Positions 22,126-30,661 of a stretch of 37,259 nucleotides of DNA are shown here, in pieces. The notes below the pieces were generated by a model. It worked only from the letters and a program-made list of their open reading frames with translations, did not search any database and was not told the origin of the DNA. Where the stretch lies: positions 1-37,259 of the forward strand of contig CAYMPH010000026.1 of assembly GCA_964392365.1 (NCBI GenBank), written 5' to 3'. Positions within the stretch are counted from its first letter, which is position 1. Every line of letters starts with the position of its first letter. The position numbers were made by a program, and so were the translations under genes. This DNA is from CAYMPH01 sp964392365 (GTDB taxonomy: Bacteria > Spirochaetota > UBA4802 > UBA5550).

Positions 22126-23781
22126 ATGAATATAGTTTTTAGAAATTTTTTTGCGTTTTTTATTGGAATTCTTTTTTTTGGAGCTGTTCATCTTATCCAG
22201 GCTTATATTTCAGATTCAGCACTAAATATAAGAATTATGATATTGGCTCCTCTTATTGGCGGCGCGTTTTCTTTATTAATCTGGAATTTATATATAAAAA
22301 TTTCAAAATATAAAGATGAAAATCATCTGACGAATCATCTATACCGTGATTTTGTAGAAAATATTAATGATATTATTTTTTCACTGGATAATACAGGAAA
22401 AATTACATACATCAGTCCTGTAATAAAACAGATCACAGGATTTGATCCAACCCAGCTTGTTAATCAGCCGTTTAACATTCTTGTTTACCCCGATGACTTG
22501 GCAGAACTTGAAAAAAGCATGCATAAAACTCTTTCAGGAAATATTGAACCTGCTGTATTCAGAATCGAAACAAAAACAAATAAAATAAAATGGGTCAGAA
22601 GCTTTTCCAAACCGATTTATTTCAAGGGCAGGATTTCCGGTATGAGAGGAGTTATAGTTGATATTACTGATATTATGAATACTGAGAAAAAACTTTCCTA
22701 TTCAGAAAGTAAATTCAAGGCAATATTCAATAATGCAGGCGATATCATTCTAATTCATAATTTCGGAAAAAAATTTCTGGAAGTAAACAATACTGCATGT
22801 CAAATGCTTGGGTACACCAGGAACGAGCTGCTGGAAATAAAACCGATAGAGATTTTTAATACTGATCTAACCAACGAAATGGCAGGTCTGGAAAATAAGC
22901 TGCTTGCTGAAAAAAAATTATATTATGAAACAGAATATATAACAAAAGCCGGAATGATCATACCTGTTGAAATCAGCAGCAGCATAATTGAATTTGAAGG
23001 GAGCGAAGCAGTACTATGCTCTGCAAGGGATATCAGCGAACGGAAAGAGCTTATCAAGGAAAGAAAGCGAAGTGAAAGATTGGAATCACTTGGCGTTTTA
23101 TCCGGTGGTATTGCTCATGAGTTTAACAATCTTTTAATGGTTATAACAGGTAATTTATATTTTTTAATTAATCAGGCTGGCGATGAAAAGGACCGCATGG
23201 AGTATCTTCTCGATACTGAAAATGCCAGTAAAAGGCTTCAAACTTTAACTGAGCAGCTTTTAACCTATTCCAGAAACGAACCTCTTGTAAAAATTACAGT
23301 TAATATTTTTGATCTTATCAAAAAAAACTGCATAAAATATATTACTCCTCCTGAATATAAATATGAAATAATAAATGAGTCCGCAATTTCAGAAATAATT
23401 GCAGATGAAAGAATGATGGAAATGGCATTTTCAAGTCTTATAAATAATTCTATTCAGGCAATGAAAGATGGGGGACTCATTATAATCCGTCTGGAAAACT
23501 ATTATTCAGACGGTACTGGAGCTCTTTTGCTGAAAAGGGGTGACTATTTAAAAATATCCATTACAGACACAGGACATGGTATTGACATGGGGATTATTGA
23601 AAGAATATTTGATCCTTTTTTTACTACTTATCCTGAAAAAAGCGGTCTTGGCTTAACTAATACATTTACTATTCTAAAAAGGCATGAAGGCTATCTTGAT
23701 GTTAAATCTGAAAGAGGAACAGGAACCACTTTCATATTATATCTACCTGTAAAAGAACAGTCCCGCTTGCAACCAGCTTAA
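22126..23781 (+). CDS. Membrane PAS-PAS sensor histidine kinase (orphan)
   Basis: A 551-residue hybrid-free histidine kinase. Two N-terminal transmembrane helices (about 5-28 and 36-56) lead to two PAS domains (about 70-185 and 190-305), an HisKA dimerisation helix with the phospho-acceptor His331 in GGIAHEFNNLL, and a HATPase domain (N box LINNSIQAM with Asn440/441, G1 DTGHGID, G2 SGLGLT). It has no receiver domain, and no response regulator is adjacent. The H-box type (HEFNN) is the PAS-linked, NtrB-like class. SD AAGG lies before ATG 22126. It follows alaS closely and is followed by a cheX-like gene after 100 nt, which may be its functional neighbour. Confidence 0.92.
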   Translation: MNIVFRNFFAFFIGILFFGAVHLIQAYISDSALNIRIMILAPLIGGAFSLLIWNLYIKISKYKDENHLTNHLYRDFVENINDIIFSLDNTGKITYISPVIKQITGFDPTQLVNQPFNILVYPDDLAELEKSMHKTLSGNIEPAVFRIETKTNKIKWVRSFSKPIYFKGRISGMRGVIVDITDIMNTEKKLSYSESKFKAIFNNAGDIILIHNFGKKFLEVNNTACQMLGYTRNELLEIKPIEIFNTDLTNEMAGLENKLLAEKKLYYETEYITKAGMIIPVEISSSIIEFEGSEAVLCSARDISERKELIKERKRSERLESLGVLSGGIAHEFNNLLMVITGNLYFLINQAGDEKDRMEYLLDTENASKRLQTLTEQLLTYSRNEPLVKITVNIFDLIKKNCIKYITPPEYKYEIINESAISEIIADERMMEMAFSSLINNSIQAMKDGGLIIIRLENYYSDGTGALLLKRGDYLKISITDTGHGIDMGIIERIFDPFFTTYPEKSGLGLTNTFTILKRHEGYLDVKSERGTGTTFILYLPVKEQSRLQPA

Positions 23782-23880
23782 AACAGGGTGTATTTTTTTA
23801 TCATATTTTTTTAAAATTGCTTGAATTTTGAATTAATATTATGTAACATTCGCTAAAATGAACATATTTGAGGAAGGTCT

Positions 23881-24339
23881 ATGAACAATTACGATAAATA
23901 TTCAAAATGTATTGTACGCTCAGTTGGCCATATTTTCAAGAATTTTCTTGATGATAATATGGTTGAAGAAGTTTATACGCCCCAGAGCAATTCAAAGGAT
24001 CATAAAGTTGCTGTTGAAATTGAAGGTACGATTCAGGGTGAGCTTGTAATAAATCTGCCTGATAAAACTCTTGCGCTTATAACTAAAAAATTTATAAATA
24101 AATCTGACGCAAAACTTATAAAGAAAAGCTATGGTGATGTTGCCGGCGAGCTTGCAAATCTCATAACAGGAACTTTCGCAAATCAGCTCCAGTATGCGGA
24201 TCATGAAATCCTTCTTTCCCCGCCTGAATTCAATTATGATCTGGTTACTATGAAAGCTCTATATGAAAATATCAATCTTTCTTTCAGTTCAAAATACGGA
24301 GGATTCGATATTGATCTTTATTATAAAAATAATAACTGA
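23881..24339 (+). CDS. cheX: CheX-type chemotaxis phosphatase
   Basis: A 152-residue CheX/CheC-family protein. The phosphatase helix carries E-x2-N: Glu90 and Asn93 in DVAGELANLITGTFANQL (residues 86-103). CheX dephosphorylates CheY-P and replaces CheZ in spirochaetes and Thermotoga. The preceding segment IQGELVINLPDKTLALITK is the usual beta-strand element. SD GAGGAAGG precedes ATG 23881. Other che genes are absent here, and the adjacent histidine kinase is not CheA-like, so this may be a dispersed che gene or a CheX paralogue acting on another receiver. Assignment to the family is good; the specific symbol is by family. Confidence 0.82.
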   Translation: MNNYDKYSKCIVRSVGHIFKNFLDDNMVEEVYTPQSNSKDHKVAVEIEGTIQGELVINLPDKTLALITKKFINKSDAKLIKKSYGDVAGELANLITGTFANQLQYADHEILLSPPEFNYDLVTMKALYENINLSFSSKYGGFDIDLYYKNNN

Positions 24340-24487
24340 AACTAGGAAATAATGAATCATTTTTTAAAAAAATTAATTTCAGACTTATAAATGAATTTAA
24401 GCACTAAATTATACCATTATGTCGCTTGATGTAAGTTTTTTAAGTAATAAATAATTGTTAATTTTATCTATTTTAATAAAAAAATAG

Positions 24488-24514
24488 TTGCTTATATTAA
24501 AAATAAAATATAAT
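24488..24514 (+). promoter_or_regulatory. Possible sigma70 promoter upstream of 24588
   Basis: TTGCTT (24488-24493) is followed after 15 nt by a consensus TATAAT (24509-24514), about 75 nt upstream of ATG 24588. The short spacer lowers confidence. The rest of the 24340-24587 gap is AT-rich with nothing else recognisable apart from a small GGC-AAGGAA-GCC hairpin at about 24527-24538. Confidence 0.35.
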
Positions 24515-24587
24515 GTTACATTTTAAGGCAAGGAAGCCGTAAAATATTCGTAAAAATCTATTATGTAATAATCCAGGAGAATGATGT

Positions 24588-25397
24588 ATGAAAAAATTTA
24601 TGAAATATCTGTCTTTTTCCTTCGCTATTATTTTTACAGCTGCTGTAGTTGTAATGGCTCAGGAAACAAAGCCGGCAGAAGGCGCTAAAGACGACCCTGT
24701 AAAAAATGCGGATGGAACATTTTCAACAAAAAAATACAATGAAGCTGAAAGACCTGAAGATAATTATCTGATGAAATTTCGTGCAATTGACATTGTACAA
24801 AAACTAGTAAAGAGAAATCTCGAGCAGATTTATCTTTTGAAAGTTATTGTATCAAATTTTCCAGATAAAGGCTGGAAACCTGATTATGATAAAGCATATG
24901 AGAGTTATAAAAAAGCCATGGATCTTTATTATAAAAGAAACGTGATTTATTCAAGAGCTGAATTTGAGAATAACAGAAAAATTATAAATGATCTATTGAA
25001 AAAGATGGCCGAAGAATATAAAAAGGCAAATCAGGAAATGCTTACTGAATGCTCAGAAAAAATTCTTAATAAATCACTTGATGCTAAAACACGATCTGAT
25101 CCAAATAGAGACAGAGATCTTCAGAATCAGTTAATGAGACTTAAAATATCATATGGTCAGTTTGATGATGCTGAATATGCGATGCTTGATTATAATTATG
25201 AAACAGCAATATACCATTTCAGAGTCGGCAAATCATATGCAATTAAAATTCTAGAAGAAATGGCTGAAGATATAGCTCCTGTTAAAGAAAAATATAAATT
25301 TCATAAAGCTGATACAGTTAACAGAATTTTTGAAGCAGGTAAAGAAGAAACAAAAGAAACAAAAGGCGGCGGCACAACTCCTCCAGCCGGCAAGTAA
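24588..25397 (+). CDS. Exported helical protein of unknown function
   Basis: A 269-residue protein with a signal peptide (about 1-25, ending VVVMAQ). The mature part is charged and almost entirely helical: long Lys/Glu/Tyr-rich helices (EFENNRKIINDLLKKMAEEY, DYNYETAIYHFRVGKSYAIK) and a Lys/Thr/Gly/Pro-rich tail (TKGGGTTPPAGK). The ETAIYHFRVGKSYA segment recalls a TPR-like helix pair, but I recognise no family. SD GGAG lies 10 nt before ATG. A strong terminator follows at 25421-25449, so the gene is transcribed on its own. Confidence 0.8.
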   Translation: MKKFMKYLSFSFAIIFTAAVVVMAQETKPAEGAKDDPVKNADGTFSTKKYNEAERPEDNYLMKFRAIDIVQKLVKRNLEQIYLLKVIVSNFPDKGWKPDYDKAYESYKKAMDLYYKRNVIYSRAEFENNRKIINDLLKKMAEEYKKANQEMLTECSEKILNKSLDAKTRSDPNRDRDLQNQLMRLKISYGQFDDAEYAMLDYNYETAIYHFRVGKSYAIKILEEMAEDIAPVKEKYKFHKADTVNRIFEAGKEETKETKGGGTTPPAGK

Positions 25398-25420
25398 CGG
25401 ATAATTTAAAATATAAAATA

Positions 25421-25449
25421 AAAAAGGGGAGTTTAACTCCTCTTTTTTT
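25421..25449 (+). terminator. Intrinsic terminator after 24588-25397
   Basis: AAAAAGGGGAG (25421-25431) pairs with CTCCTCTTTTT (25437-25447), with one G:U, a 5-nt loop and a T7 run. It lies just before the amidase start (25458), separating the two transcripts. Confidence 0.88.
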
Positions 25450-25457
25450 ATTGGGTA

Positions 25458-26825
25458 ATGAGAAAAAAAAATCAAATGAAAATAATTATTAGAATAGTTG
25501 CTGTTTTTATTGCTATGCTGACTGCAGCTTTCATTCCTGTAAATATAAATAAACAGGAGTTTCCGCAATATAGAGTTGTAATTGATCCAGGCCATGGAGG
25601 AATCTGCAAACAGCCAATGAGTGTTCATGGCGACAGGTATGATTCAATATCAAAAAAGTATCTGGATAATTTTAGAGATGGAGCGGCAATCCATAATTTA
25701 AAAGAGCATGAAATTGTTTATTCCATTGCAGCTAAAGTAGAAAAAATACTTAAACTATGCGGAGAAGATGGAGATTTCTATAAATTTACTGAAATTCTTA
25801 AAAAATATACTGATGAACAACCCCAAAGAATAATAATTTCTTATATGCTCAGCAGGGGGCCTTCCTTGAAAGAAAAGGATGCAGATTCCATGGAAGATCC
25901 CAATGCTGAATACAGGGTTTTTGATTATCCTGATAAACAGGGCAATATAAAACCAGGCCGGCTTTCTAAAATAAACAGCTTTAAACCGCAGCTTGTTGTT
26001 TCGCTGCATCTGGCTGGTTTTGCATCTTCAGATTTTATTGCAATGAATCCGGTTATACTTCCTCCAAATTCTTTTTTGCAGAAAGGATTACTGCTTTTAA
26101 GGAAAAAAATTTCAGACAGTTTCTATTTCGGCAGTCCATATGAAGACTGGTTTGATGAAAGCAATCAAAGATCTTCCTATCACTGGTTTCTTAATGATGT
26201 CAGTCTGTATTATAATTCTTATCCTCTTCTTAAAAATTTAAAAACTGACACTGCAAGTTTTAAAGGATATAGGCATAATATGGTTTCATGGAAATATAAG
26301 GATAATGACGGCTGGGAAAAATTTGCTCAAACTCATCCTACATTCACTAAGTATTCAGAATTATATGAAGATATAACTCCAGTCGGGAAATTCTGGGATA
26401 GAGAAAAAAGTATTTATGAAGATTACAGAAGATCCGGCGGATATGAGGGATTTGGAGGCGATAATGCATTTGCTTCATATGAGCTGGTCCGGTATATGCT
26501 GTATGCAATGAATTTAAAAGGATACAGCAGCATAAGCCATGTTCCCGGAAAACCTTATATTTCAATATGGGTTGTTCCTCATCATATAAATGCTGTTTCT
26601 TCTTTTATTGAACTCGGGTATTTGAATAGAGCTCAGGATAGATATATGCTTCTGAATAAACAAAATGAGCTTGCTGAAGGTATTGCGGTAGGAATATATT
26701 CGATGCTGACCGGAATGAAGCTAAAGGATAATAAATTTAAACATAAGCCAAAAGGTTTAAAGATTGATTTTGATAAATATAAAATGCCGAATAACAAAAC
26801 ATATTTTGAAGATGCAGCGGAGTAG
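25458..26825 (+). CDS. Divergent N-acetylmuramoyl-L-alanine amidase (Amidase_3)
   Basis: A 455-residue exported amidase_3-type zinc hydrolase that cleaves the amide between muramic acid and the stem peptide. An N-terminal hydrophobic segment (about 8-27) serves as signal or anchor. Zinc/catalytic residues: His46 in VVIDPGHGGI, Glu85 in KEHEIV, His184 in VVSLHLAGF, and Glu385 in FIELGYLNRAQD. Two long insertions set it apart: about 38 residues between His46 and Glu85, and about 200 between His184 and Glu385, where classical enzymes have about 10-15 and 50-60. The insertions may restrict substrate access. No clear SD precedes ATG 25458; ATG 25476 is a possible alternative. The HtrA gene follows 3 nt after its stop. 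Confidence 0.85.
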   Translation: MRKKNQMKIIIRIVAVFIAMLTAAFIPVNINKQEFPQYRVVIDPGHGGICKQPMSVHGDRYDSISKKYLDNFRDGAAIHNLKEHEIVYSIAAKVEKILKLCGEDGDFYKFTEILKKYTDEQPQRIIISYMLSRGPSLKEKDADSMEDPNAEYRVFDYPDKQGNIKPGRLSKINSFKPQLVVSLHLAGFASSDFIAMNPVILPPNSFLQKGLLLLRKKISDSFYFGSPYEDWFDESNQRSSYHWFLNDVSLYYNSYPLLKNLKTDTASFKGYRHNMVSWKYKDNDGWEKFAQTHPTFTKYSELYEDITPVGKFWDREKSIYEDYRRSGGYEGFGGDNAFASYELVRYMLYAMNLKGYSSISHVPGKPYISIWVVPHHINAVSSFIELGYLNRAQDRYMLLNKQNELAEGIAVGIYSMLTGMKLKDNKFKHKPKGLKIDFDKYKMPNNKTYFEDAAE

Positions 26826-26828
26826 TTT

Positions 26829-28085
26829 ATGAGGATTTTAATTTTAATATTTTTATTCACATTTTCAATTGTTTCTGCAGGACCTGATGAATTTAACAGA
26901 TATTTTATTGAAGCTGCAGGAAATGTTAAAAACTCTGTGGTAAATATTATTATTTATGAAAAATCCGGAAACAAATCAATCAAGAAAATAGCATACGGAT
27001 CAGGTACGATCATATCAAAAAGCGGATATATTGTTACGAATTATCACGTAATGAAAAAAGGGAATTATTGTAAAATCATAAACAGTTCCGGTGAAACTTT
27101 TAACTTTGAAAAAATAAACGGGAAAATTTTTATTGCGGATCAGAAAACTGACATTGCAGTATTAAAAATAGCTAACCGTGGAAGCAATGATTTCATTCCG
27201 GTGAAATTTGCAGATTCGAATAAAATTGAGGAAGGAGAATGGGTTCTTGCTATAGGAAATCCCTACGGCCTGAGACAGTCCGTCACTTCCGGTATAATTT
27301 CTTCAAAAGGCAGAGACAGTATTGGATTTGCCGATATTGAGGATTTCATTCAGACAGATGCTTCAATTAATCCAGGTAATTCCGGCGGTCCTCTTGTTGA
27401 TCTTAATGGAAACGTTGTAGGAATCAATACTGCTATCAGAACAAATTCCGGAGGATACCAGGGCATAAGTTTTGCAATTCCATCAAATATTGTTAAGCTT
27501 GTATCTGATGAGCTGATTAAGCACGGGAGAGTTCGAAGGGGCTGGCTGGGTTTTCTTGCAAATGAAAGGAAGTCTATTCCAGCAGGAAAAAATGAAATCA
27601 GTGTTATATCTGTAATAAGTAAATCACCTGCAGAAAAAGCCGGGATAAAAAAAGATGATATTATTAAAAAAATTGACGGAGAAAAAGTTCTGACTGTTGG
27701 AGCGGTTTTAAAAGCTGTAGGGAATAAGGCAATAGGATCTTCCATCAAAATTACTGTTTTGAGAAATGATGAGGAAAAAGATTTTATTTTACTGCTGAGA
27801 GAAAAACAGGATTATTTCAAAATTCAGGAAAGAATAGAAAATCTTTTCTCTGAGTACGGAATTGATGTTGACGAAAACAGTGATTCCGGAGGTCCTGTTG
27901 TTACATATGCTTCGCCGGAAAGACTGTCCTCCGGAATTAGAAAAGGGGACATGATCATTTCAGTTAATGGCGAAAAAACCGGCAACCTTGAAGTGTTTTT
28001 ATCGGTCATATCAAGAAAAAAAATCAAGTTTCTGGAAATATTAAGAGACTCTGCAATTTATGAAATTTCTTTTGATGAAAATTAA
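26829..28085 (+). CDS. HtrA/DegP-type serine protease with two PDZ domains
   Basis: A 418-residue periplasmic trypsin-like protease: signal peptide (about 1-17, FSIVSA), protease domain (about 25-230) with triad His73 (VTNYHV), Asp108 (TDIAVLK) and Ser185 (NPGNSGGPL), PDZ1 (about 235-325; SPAEKAGIKKDDIIKKIDGEKV), and a second shorter PDZ-like domain (about 345-415; GGPVVTYASPERLSSGIRKGD). HtrA proteins degrade or refold misfolded envelope proteins and are usually stress-induced; no such promoter is visible here. SD GGAG lies within the end of the amidase gene (3-nt gap), so it is co-transcribed with the amidase, which supports a cell-wall/envelope role. Confidence 0.93.
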   Translation: MRILILIFLFTFSIVSAGPDEFNRYFIEAAGNVKNSVVNIIIYEKSGNKSIKKIAYGSGTIISKSGYIVTNYHVMKKGNYCKIINSSGETFNFEKINGKIFIADQKTDIAVLKIANRGSNDFIPVKFADSNKIEEGEWVLAIGNPYGLRQSVTSGIISSKGRDSIGFADIEDFIQTDASINPGNSGGPLVDLNGNVVGINTAIRTNSGGYQGISFAIPSNIVKLVSDELIKHGRVRRGWLGFLANERKSIPAGKNEISVISVISKSPAEKAGIKKDDIIKKIDGEKVLTVGAVLKAVGNKAIGSSIKITVLRNDEEKDFILLLREKQDYFKIQERIENLFSEYGIDVDENSDSGGPVVTYASPERLSSGIRKGDMIISVNGEKTGNLEVFLSVISRKKIKFLEILRDSAIYEISFDEN

Positions 28086-28123
28086 ACTGTTAATAGAAAA
28101 GGAAATATCAATAAATTACTGCT

Positions 28124-28591
28124 ATGAATATGCTGATTAATAAAAAAATTATTAAAATAATTATTTTATCCATAGCTGTAATTGTTTCCGGCTCATTTAT
28201 TTATGGTGAATCAGATAAAATAGAAAATAGCCGTGTATATCTCGGAAAAGAATTTTATTCAGCTTTAGGTGCAGTGGTTTTTTTTCAGAGAGATTCTTAT
28301 CTTGATTCTATTTTAAAGAAGCCGGTGAGCGCAAGAGCCATTCTGCAAACTATTGACCGTAAAGAGAAAAAAAATTATAGAGCAGTATTTTCTGATGAAG
28401 ATTCTATAAAATACGGATTTAAGATTTTTTATTACTTATATTTTTCAGACAGTGATTTTATATCATTGATGAAGGAAGGGGAGCTGTATTTTTTTAAAGG
28501 TAAAATACTGGTATGGACACCTCTTGATTCTCAAAAAAAAGAATTTATATTTGATATTAGTCTTGAGGAAATTTCCAGAGAAAAAAAATAA
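28124..28591 (+). CDS. Small exported protein of unknown function
   Basis: A 155-residue protein with a signal peptide (about 1-28; IIILSIAVIVSGSFIYGESD, residues 11-30). The mature part is mixed alpha/beta with many aromatic residues (FKIFYYLYFSDSDF, ELYFFKGKILVW) and the segment KEFIFDISLEEI at the end. I recognise no family. It lies 38 nt after the HtrA gene, on the same strand, and 21 nt before the AICAR transformylase gene, so it probably belongs to the envelope operon. SD is weak. Could be a chaperone or partner of HtrA or the amidase; this is a guess from position only. Confidence 0.72.
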   Translation: MNMLINKKIIKIIILSIAVIVSGSFIYGESDKIENSRVYLGKEFYSALGAVVFFQRDSYLDSILKKPVSARAILQTIDRKEKKNYRAVFSDEDSIKYGFKIFYYLYFSDSDFISLMKEGELYFFKGKILVWTPLDSQKKEFIFDISLEEISREKK

Positions 28592-28612
28592 TATAAAATT
28601 AAGAAGGGTGAT

Positions 28613-29899
28613 ATGGAAGATCTGAAAAAAGTTTATAAAACAATTATGGATGATCATTTTCCCGATGAAATGACCATTACATTCGGCAATCAGAAATTAT
28701 TATATAAAAAAAGAACATGGAAGATTGAAGATCAGGGTGTAATTGTTGAAAAGGGATTAAGATATGGCGAGAATCCCGGTCAGGAAGCATCTATGTATGA
28801 GCTTGTTAACGGGAATCTTGTTCTTGGCGAATGTAAATTTATTGAGCCGGGCAATTCGCTTGTAAGCGGTATTGATGAAAATATGCTTATTCAATTCGGA
28901 AAACATCCTGGGAAAACAAATCTCACAGATATTGATAACTCTCTTAACATATTAAAATTTCTTGGAAGCAAGCCAGCTTGCGTTATTGTTAAGCATAATA
29001 ATCCATGCGGAGCTGCATATGGATCATCGCCTGTTGACTCATTTAACAGAGCTTACAGAGCCGATATTATAGCAGCATTCGGCGGCTGCGCTTCATTTAA
29101 CAGAACTGTAGATGAAGAAACAGCAAAGCTGATTGCTGAAAAATATTTAGAGGTATTGGTAGCTCCGGATTATACAGGCGGAGCTCTTGAAATATTAAGA
29201 AAGAAAGTAAATTTACGAATTGTTAAAATCGGGAAAATTGATAAACTTGAGTCCTATAGAGGCAATGTTTTTCCTGAGTTTAAATCTTTGATGGATGGAG
29301 GAATTATTGTTCAGCAGTCACAGGTAAACAGCATTAAATCAAAGGATGATTTAAAACCTGCTGAATCCGAGTATAAAGGTAAAATATACAAAATCGACAG
29401 ACTCCCTACTGAAAGAGAATATGAAGATATGCTTTTCGGATGGTCAGTTGAAATGGGAGTGAGTTCAAATTCTGTAATATATGTGAAAGACGGAGTTACT
29501 GTTGGAATTGGAACCGGAGAACAGGATAGGGTTGGTGTGGCGGAGATAGCGGCATATAAGGCATATACAAAATTTGCTGATATGCTTTGCCAGGACAGAC
29601 ATGGAATATCCTATAAGGAACTTGAACTTGCTGTAACTAAAGGTGAGAAAGAAGCAATTTTAAAACGTGAAATTGATGATGAAACTAAAAAATTAAAAGG
29701 CGGACTTATAGGATCAGTTGCTGTATCTGACGCATTTTTTCCTTTCAGGGACGGAGTTGATGTTGTTTTGTCGCACGGCGTTAGTGCAATCATTCAGCCT
29801 GGCGGATCAGTAAGAGATTTTGAATCAATAATGGCATGCAATGAAGCAAACCCGAAAGCAGCAATGGTTTACACCGGCCAACGGGTTTTTAAACACTGA
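28613..29899 (+). CDS. Stand-alone AICAR formyltransferase (PurH C-terminal type)
   Basis: A 428-residue enzyme corresponding to the AICAR transformylase domain of PurH, which transfers a formyl group from 10-formyl-THF to AICAR in purine synthesis. Key segments: GLRYGENP, the catalytic VKHNNPCGAA (Lys-His of the KHxNPCG motif, about residues 124-130), SDAFFPFRDG and IIQPGGSVRDFES. The N-terminal 200-residue MGS-like IMP cyclohydrolase domain of bifunctional PurH (about 520 residues) is absent; only a 45-residue leader replaces it. So IMP cyclohydrolase must be elsewhere in the genome. SD AAGGGTGAT precedes ATG 28613. A terminator overlaps its stop codon. Confidence 0.9.
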   Translation: MEDLKKVYKTIMDDHFPDEMTITFGNQKLLYKKRTWKIEDQGVIVEKGLRYGENPGQEASMYELVNGNLVLGECKFIEPGNSLVSGIDENMLIQFGKHPGKTNLTDIDNSLNILKFLGSKPACVIVKHNNPCGAAYGSSPVDSFNRAYRADIIAAFGGCASFNRTVDEETAKLIAEKYLEVLVAPDYTGGALEILRKKVNLRIVKIGKIDKLESYRGNVFPEFKSLMDGGIIVQQSQVNSIKSKDDLKPAESEYKGKIYKIDRLPTEREYEDMLFGWSVEMGVSSNSVIYVKDGVTVGIGTGEQDRVGVAEIAAYKAYTKFADMLCQDRHGISYKELELAVTKGEKEAILKREIDDETKKLKGGLIGSVAVSDAFFPFRDGVDVVLSHGVSAIIQPGGSVRDFESIMACNEANPKAAMVYTGQRVFKH

Positions 29900-29923
29900 C
29901 AGTTTATTTTGTCAGCGTTTTTT
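29896..29923. terminator. Terminator containing the stop codons of two convergent genes
   Basis: CTGACA (29896-29901) pairs with TGTCAG (29910-29915) across an 8-nt loop, followed by CGTTTTTT. The stem contains the TGA of the AICAR formyltransferase (29897-29899) and, on the other strand, the TGA of the convergent gene (29912-29914). Confidence 0.75.
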
Positions 29924-30502
29924 CCGTTCGTATTCTTTCATATATTCATCAATTAAGCTTTTAGCTTTGGTATTATCTTTTTCTGAATCTTTTATCTGTT
30001 TGATGTTTTTATTAAATATATTGATTGTACCTGAAGCAATTTTTAAAAAGAATTTTTTTATGCTGTCATAAATATCAGTAAAAAACTCTACAAATCTTGT
30101 TGCGAATGATTTTTTCTGCATCAATGTAGGCTTAAGAGAAGTAAGAACTGTTTTTGCTGAATCAGTTGCAGTTGAAAAAGCCGCTACCGGTGTTTTTACC
30201 CTGTACATGTGAGGAATAGGACTCGGACCTGTTGGTATTGTAATTGAAGGAGTTTTTGAAGCTTTTGTTGATCTTCTCCAGAAAAAGAAACCTGATTGAG
30301 ACACAAGCTCAACAACAAATAAAATAAAATAATAAATATACATGAATATATTGTAGAAAATGCTGAAAAAAGTAACCCATATTTCAAAAAAAGAAATGAG
30401 CATATCGAGAGCAACTTTTCCGAAATCTATTATTTTGTAGAAAAAATTATAAAAGTTATCAATTGCGTTATTTGAAAACTGACGCACCATACCATATTTC
30501 AT
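29912..30502 (-). CDS. Membrane protein of unknown function
   Basis: A 196-residue protein with a strongly hydrophobic, Phe/Tyr-rich N-terminal half (about 20-72; probably two helices), a Ser/Thr/Pro-rich middle (TPSITIPTGPSPIPHMYRVK) and an amphipathic, Lys/Asn-rich C-terminal third ending EYERKKR. No family recognised. SD GGAGGAA precedes ATG 30502. It is downstream of the double cNMP gene by 159 nt on the same strand. An inverted repeat sits upstream at 30555-30571. Confidence 0.7.
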   Translation of the reverse strand: MKYGMVRQFSNNAIDNFYNFFYKIIDFGKVALDMLISFFEIWVTFFSIFYNIFMYIYYFILFVVELVSQSGFFFWRRSTKASKTPSITIPTGPSPIPHMYRVKTPVAAFSTATDSAKTVLTSLKPTLMQKKSFATRFVEFFTDIYDSIKKFFLKIASGTINIFNKNIKQIKDSEKDNTKAKSLIDEYMKEYERKKR

Positions 30503-30554
30503 TAAATTCCTCCGAATGGATTATGCAGAAATTATTTTTAAAATTATCATTCAA

Positions 30555-30571
30555 TCGAAACCTGGTTTCGA
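30555..30571. promoter_or_regulatory. Operator-like inverted repeat upstream of the membrane protein gene
   Basis: TCGAAACC-T-GGTTTCGA is a perfect 8-1-8 inverted repeat about 53 nt upstream of ATG 30502, in the gap between the cNMP-binding gene and the membrane protein gene. It is a candidate regulator-binding site. Confidence 0.4.
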
Positions 30572-30661
30572 ATCAATAAGCTGATTTAATCAAAAAAATA
30601 TTAAACTGATTTTGATAGATATAATAAAAAGACAATATTATGTCAACAAATTATCGGTTGT

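Noticed and set aside
27350..27748. 132-codon minus-strand frame inside the HtrA gene
   Set aside because: Antisense to the conserved protease and PDZ domains, with no SD and no recognisable product.
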